Part shown: piece after piece, positions 60,759 through 64,000 of the stretch | Layout: each line of letters opens with the position of its first letter | Numbering within the stretch: the first letter of the stretch is position 1 | DNA from: Ferruginibacter sp. | GTDB lineage: Bacteria > Bacteroidota > Bacteroidia > Chitinophagales > Chitinophagaceae | Assembly: GCA_025362235.1 (NCBI GenBank) | Contig: JANYGZ010000023.1 | Coordinates: 1-64,000 of the forward strand | DNA: 64,000 nucleotides | Reading direction: 5' to 3' | Program-made: the position numbers and the translations under genes | The notes under the pieces: generated by a model | What the model saw: only the letters and a program-made list of their open reading frames with translations | The model's database searches: none | What the model was told of the DNA's origin: nothing

Positions 60759-62231
60759 ATGCAAAAAATATTAGTAGCCAACCGCGGAGAAATTGCTTTA
60801 CGCATTTTGCGGACCATCCGTAAAATGGGTATTCAGTCAGTAGCGGTTTTTTCGGAGGCCGACAGAAATTCGCCGCACGTATTATTTGCAGACGAAGCTG
60901 TCTGTTTAGGCGCTGCGCCATCGAGCCAGTCTTATTTAAACGGTGATAAAATAATTGAGTTTTGTGCAGCACTAAAAGTAGATGCGATTCATCCCGGTTA
61001 TGGTTTCCTTAGCGAAAATGCCAACTTTGCCCAAAAGGTTGAAGATGCCGGAATTAATTTTATTGGTCCAACTGCCAAAGCCATGCGGATAATGGGTTCT
61101 AAGCTTGCCGCCAAAGAATGTGTTAAACAATATAATATTCCCATGGTGCCGGGCATTGATAAAGCCATAGAAAATATTACCATTGCAAAAAAAACTGCCA
61201 GTCAAATAGGCTATCCCATTCTCATAAAAGCGTCTGCGGGCGGCGGTGGCAAGGGCATGCGGATTGTAGAGAAGGAATCGGAATTTGAAGAACAAATGCA
61301 AAGAGCCGTAAGCGAAGCCAAGGCTGCCTTTGGAGATGGCGCTGTTTTTATAGAAAAATATGTAGGCTCGCCCCGCCATATAGAAGTACAGGTATTGGCA
61401 GATAAACAGGGCAATACGGTTCATTTATTTGAACGGGAATGCAGTATACAAAGAAGGCACCAGAAAGTAATTGAAGAATCCCCCTCTTCCATACTAACAC
61501 CTGAGCTCAGAAAAAAAATGGGTGAGGCCGCTGTGATGGTAGCAAAATCATGCAATTATACCAGCACCGGTACAGTTGAATTTTTAATGGATGAAAAACT
61601 GAATTTTTATTTTCTTGAAATGAATACAAGGCTGCAGGTTGAGCATCCCGTTACAGAAATGATAACAGGTATTGACCTTGTAGAAGAACAAATAAAAATA
61701 GCCCGTGGTGAACCGCTTGGTTTTACCCAGGATGATATTGCCATCAACGGGCATGCGTTGGAACTGCGGGTATACGCAGAAGATCCCCTGAATAATTTTC
61801 TTCCCTCCATCGGCACATTAACCAAATATGTAAAACCAACAGGCGATGGAATAAGGGTAGATGATGGGTATGAGGAAGGGATGGATATTCCTATTTATTA
61901 CGACCCGATGATTGCCAAACTTGCGGTGCATGGCAAAGACAGAAACGAAGCAATACAAAAAATGAAAAGGGCCATTAAAGAATATATTATCGAAGGCGTG
62001 GCCACCACATTACCATTCGGAACTTTTGTTTTTGAGCAGGAAGCATTTTTATCAGGTAATTATGATACTCATTTTGTAAAGGATCATTATACGCCAGAAA
62101 AAATAAAAGAAAAACAAAAAGCCAATGCAGCAATAGCAGCCATTGTTGCATTGCGATACCGGCTGGAACAACAAAAAATCACCAACCCGGTCATCAACAA
62201 AACCACTAGTTGGAAAAGAAGGCTGGCTTAG
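60759..62231 (+). CDS. accC: Biotin carboxylase subunit of an acyl-CoA carboxylase
   Basis: The 490-aa protein has the full biotin-carboxylase layout: N-domain with MQKILVANRGEIALRILRTI, ATP-grasp with the glycine-rich loop ASAGGGGKGMRIVEK near 160, catalytic LFERECSIQRRHQKVIEE, EMNTRLQVEHPVTE, and the C-terminal lid. It carboxylates biotin using ATP and bicarbonate. It is 174 bp from the carrier gene and 387 bp before the carboxyltransferase gene, with a dispersed repeat in between. Confidence 0.93.
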   Translation: MQKILVANRGEIALRILRTIRKMGIQSVAVFSEADRNSPHVLFADEAVCLGAAPSSQSYLNGDKIIEFCAALKVDAIHPGYGFLSENANFAQKVEDAGINFIGPTAKAMRIMGSKLAAKECVKQYNIPMVPGIDKAIENITIAKKTASQIGYPILIKASAGGGGKGMRIVEKESEFEEQMQRAVSEAKAAFGDGAVFIEKYVGSPRHIEVQVLADKQGNTVHLFERECSIQRRHQKVIEESPSSILTPELRKKMGEAAVMVAKSCNYTSTGTVEFLMDEKLNFYFLEMNTRLQVEHPVTEMITGIDLVEEQIKIARGEPLGFTQDDIAINGHALELRVYAEDPLNNFLPSIGTLTKYVKPTGDGIRVDDGYEEGMDIPIYYDPMIAKLAVHGKDRNEAIQKMKRAIKEYIIEGVATTLPFGTFVFEQEAFLSGNYDTHFVKDHYTPEKIKEKQKANAAIAAIVALRYRLEQQKITNPVINKTTSWKRRLA

Positions 62232-62298
62232 TAAAACAAAGATTAATAAACATATACCAATAAGTATAGGTTAATAATAATATTCGCAAAAGGAAGGC

Positions 62299-62528
62299 AC
62301 GGCCTCATAAAAAAAGCGTTAAGAAAATTTGAATACTTGTCGTTAAGAAATGAAATTGATGTTACAAATGTTTGGCTTTGATATTAGCATGTAAGTCGCA
62401 CAAAAGCATGGTAATATTTTGCAGCTCGAGCTAATTTCATTTTAGACAAGTATGCAAATTTTTAGCTTTTTTTATGCAGCCTTGATCTTTTTTGTTACTT
62501 TTTTGCATCAAGGCAAAAAAGTAAATAG
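62299..62528 (+). repeat. 230-bp dispersed repeat, copy B
   Basis: Same length and orientation as the element at 57182-57411. The region spans most of the gap between the biotin carboxylase and the carboxyltransferase genes, so it lies inside the likely operon transcript. Its right-end hairpin (GCCTTGAT with ATCAAGGC) is intact. Confidence 0.85.
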
Positions 62529-62618
62529 AGACCACCAATATTGGAGGAAAGGCTTTTCGATCGATATGTAGTATTCCATAAAACCAAAAAATAAACAGTT
62601 GATATATAAAATAAACGC

Positions 62619-64000
62619 ATGAAATCAAAGGCCGATCTATTAAAACAAAAACTGGAAGAAGGAAAACTAGGCGGCGGAGCCGAAAGAAACACCACGCAAC
62701 ATAAAAAAGGAAAATTAACCGCCAGGGAAAGAATCAGTTTATTAATGGACGAAGGTTCGTTTGAAGAAATTGGTGCACTGGTGGTACACCGTACCATAGA
62801 TTTTGGTATGGAAGATCAGCAGTTTTATGGCGACGGTGTTATAACAGGTTATGGTACGGTCAATGGCAGGCTGGTATATGTTTTTGCGCAGGACTTTACT
62901 GTTTTCGGCGGCTCCTTATCTGAAACACATGCAGAAAAAATTTGCAAAATAATGGACCTTGCCATGAAGACCGGCGCACCCATGATAGGGCTCAATGATT
63001 CGGGTGGTGCCAGAATACAGGAAGGTGTAAGATCGCTGGGTGGCTACGCAGATATTTTTTACCGCAATGTTTTATCGTCAGGTGTTATACCACAAATTTC
63101 TGCCATCATGGGGCCATGCGCAGGTGGTGCCGTGTATTCACCTGCCATAACAGATTTTACACTGATGGTAGAAAATACCAGCTATATGTTTGTAACCGGG
63201 CCCAATGTAGTAAAAACCGTAACCAACGAAGAAGTGAGTTCCGAAGAACTCGGTGGTGCCTCTACCCATTCTACCAAATCGGGGGTTACGCATTTAACTG
63301 CCGCCAACGATATGGAATGTATTGAGCAGGTAAAAAAACTGTTAAGTTATATGCCGCAAAACTGCGAGGATATCTCGCCCAAAGATGCGTACACGCCGCA
63401 GGATGAAACAAGGGAGCAACTGGAAAAAATCATCCCCGCAAGTACCAACCAGCCTTATGATATGCGTGATGTTATTGCGGGCATTTGTGATGCCGGTTCT
63501 TTTTTTGAAATACATAAAACCTATGCAGAAAATATTGTGGTAGGGTTTGCCAGGTTAGCCGGCCGAAGTATTGGTATTGTTGCCAACCAGCCCGCCTGTC
63601 TTGCCGGGGTATTGGATATTGACAGTTCCAAAAAAGGTGCAAGGTTTACCCGATTTTGCGATTGCTTTAATATTCCTTTACTGGTGCTGGTAGATGTGCC
63701 TGGTTTTTTGCCGGGCACCGACCAGGAATGGCATGGCATTATTACCAATGGCGCTAAATTATTATATGCATTAAGCGAAGCCACGGTGCCACGTGTTACC
63801 GTAATAACCCGAAAGGCTTACGGCGGCGCTTATGATGTAATGAACTCAAAACATATTGGGGCTGATATGAATTTTGCATGGCCCACTGCAGAGATAGCCG
63901 TAATGGGTGCAAGAGGCGCCAGTGAAATAATTTTTAAAAAAGAAATTTCAGAAGCAGCTGACCCTGCAAAAAAATTATTGGAAAAAGAAGCCGAGTATGC
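62619..64000 (+). CDS. Acyl-CoA carboxylase carboxyltransferase subunit, 3' end outside window
   Basis: The frame is open from the ATG at 62619 to the window end (460 residues visible of about 510-540). It matches PccB/MmdA-type carboxyltransferases: [73 protein letters not shown] (CoA-site glycines), [36 protein letters not shown]. It transfers the biotin carboxyl to propionyl-CoA or a similar acyl-CoA. It completes the three-subunit set begun by the carrier and biotin carboxylase. Confidence 0.93.
   Translation, partial: MKSKADLLKQKLEEGKLGGGAERNTTQHKKGKLTARERISLLMDEGSFEEIGALVVHRTIDFGMEDQQFYGDGVITGYGTVNGRLVYVFAQDFTVFGGSLSETHAEKICKIMDLAMKTGAPMIGLNDSGGARIQEGVRSLGGYADIFYRNVLSSGVIPQISAIMGPCAGGAVYSPAITDFTLMVENTSYMFVTGPNVVKTVTNEEVSSEELGGASTHSTKSGVTHLTAANDMECIEQVKKLLSYMPQNCEDISPKDAYTPQDETREQLEKIIPASTNQPYDMRDVIAGICDAGSFFEIHKTYAENIVVGFARLAGRSIGIVANQPACLAGVLDIDSSKKGARFTRFCDCFNIPLLVLVDVPGFLPGTDQEWHGIITNGAKLLYALSEATVPRVTVITRKAYGGAYDVMNSKHIGADMNFAWPTAEIAVMGARGASEIIFKKEISEAADPAKKLLEKEAEY

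Overview
This window looks like a piece of a Bacteroidota chromosome, most likely a Chitinophagaceae-type organism. The DNA is AT-rich. Starts rarely have a Shine-Dalgarno sequence, and several genes are preceded by the Bacteroidota promoter signature TTG plus TAnnTTTG. The proteome is typical of the phylum: a PorT-like barrel, a TonB receptor with a carboxypeptidase-like domain, DUF6660, DUF6428, DUF1080 with Gfo/Idh/MocA, a long PurF-like amidotransferase, and MORN and TPR proteins. The assignment is inferred from content only.

Layout. 1-13.6 kb is core: the end of an efflux adaptor gene, a PurF-like enzyme, a tRNA-CAU, a HAD phosphatase, then rimP-nusA-infB behind a hairpin leader, a SurA-like chaperone, hflX, a Rieske protein and tRNA-Asn. 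13.6-21.6 kb, directly after tRNA-Asn, is a more AT-rich accessory segment. It holds a RES-domain protein paired with a zinc-finger protein, a chimeric thioesterase/KTSC ORF with a decayed KTSC copy, a TetR regulator with two matching operators, a truncated barrel gene, and a TPR gene that appears frameshifted. 21.7-50.1 kb is mostly metabolic: M28 peptidase, aquaporin, pullulanase, an esterase/SMP-30 fusion, a DUF1080 plus dehydrogenase pair, LLM monooxygenase, YihY, GH43 plus beta-lactamase-like, rpiA, hydrolases, a large haem-binding dehydrogenase-type lipoprotein and an acyl-CoA ligase. Inside it are a repeat-bracketed two-gene cassette (33.2-34.4 kb) and a possibly decayed toxin-antitoxin pair.

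50.2-57.1 kb is a minus-strand run headed by an ArsR repressor with a perfect palindromic operator: DUF6428, a methyltransferase, a metallophosphoesterase, a GNAT, a GcvH-like protein, an aquaporin-family channel, DUF6660 and a TonB receptor. No arsenate reductase or arsenite pump is visible, so it may be an unusual metalloid-response module. A decayed four-helix-bundle (S23-type) gene lies inside it. 57.4-64 kb carries a sugar kinase, an amino-sugar isomerase/deaminase, an exported methyltransferase, and three subunits of a biotin-dependent acyl-CoA carboxylase, the last cut by the window end.

Several dispersed repeat families recur: a 230-bp element at 57.2 and 62.3 kb with a partial copy at 48.3 kb, REP-like units at 23.4 and 60.0 kb, a 107-bp direct repeat at 33.2 and 34.3 kb, and single hairpin elements at 27.6 and 60.7 kb. 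The best candidates for something undescribed are the ArsR-headed module, the RES plus zinc-finger pair, and the repeat-bracketed GNAT-like plus 58-aa pair.
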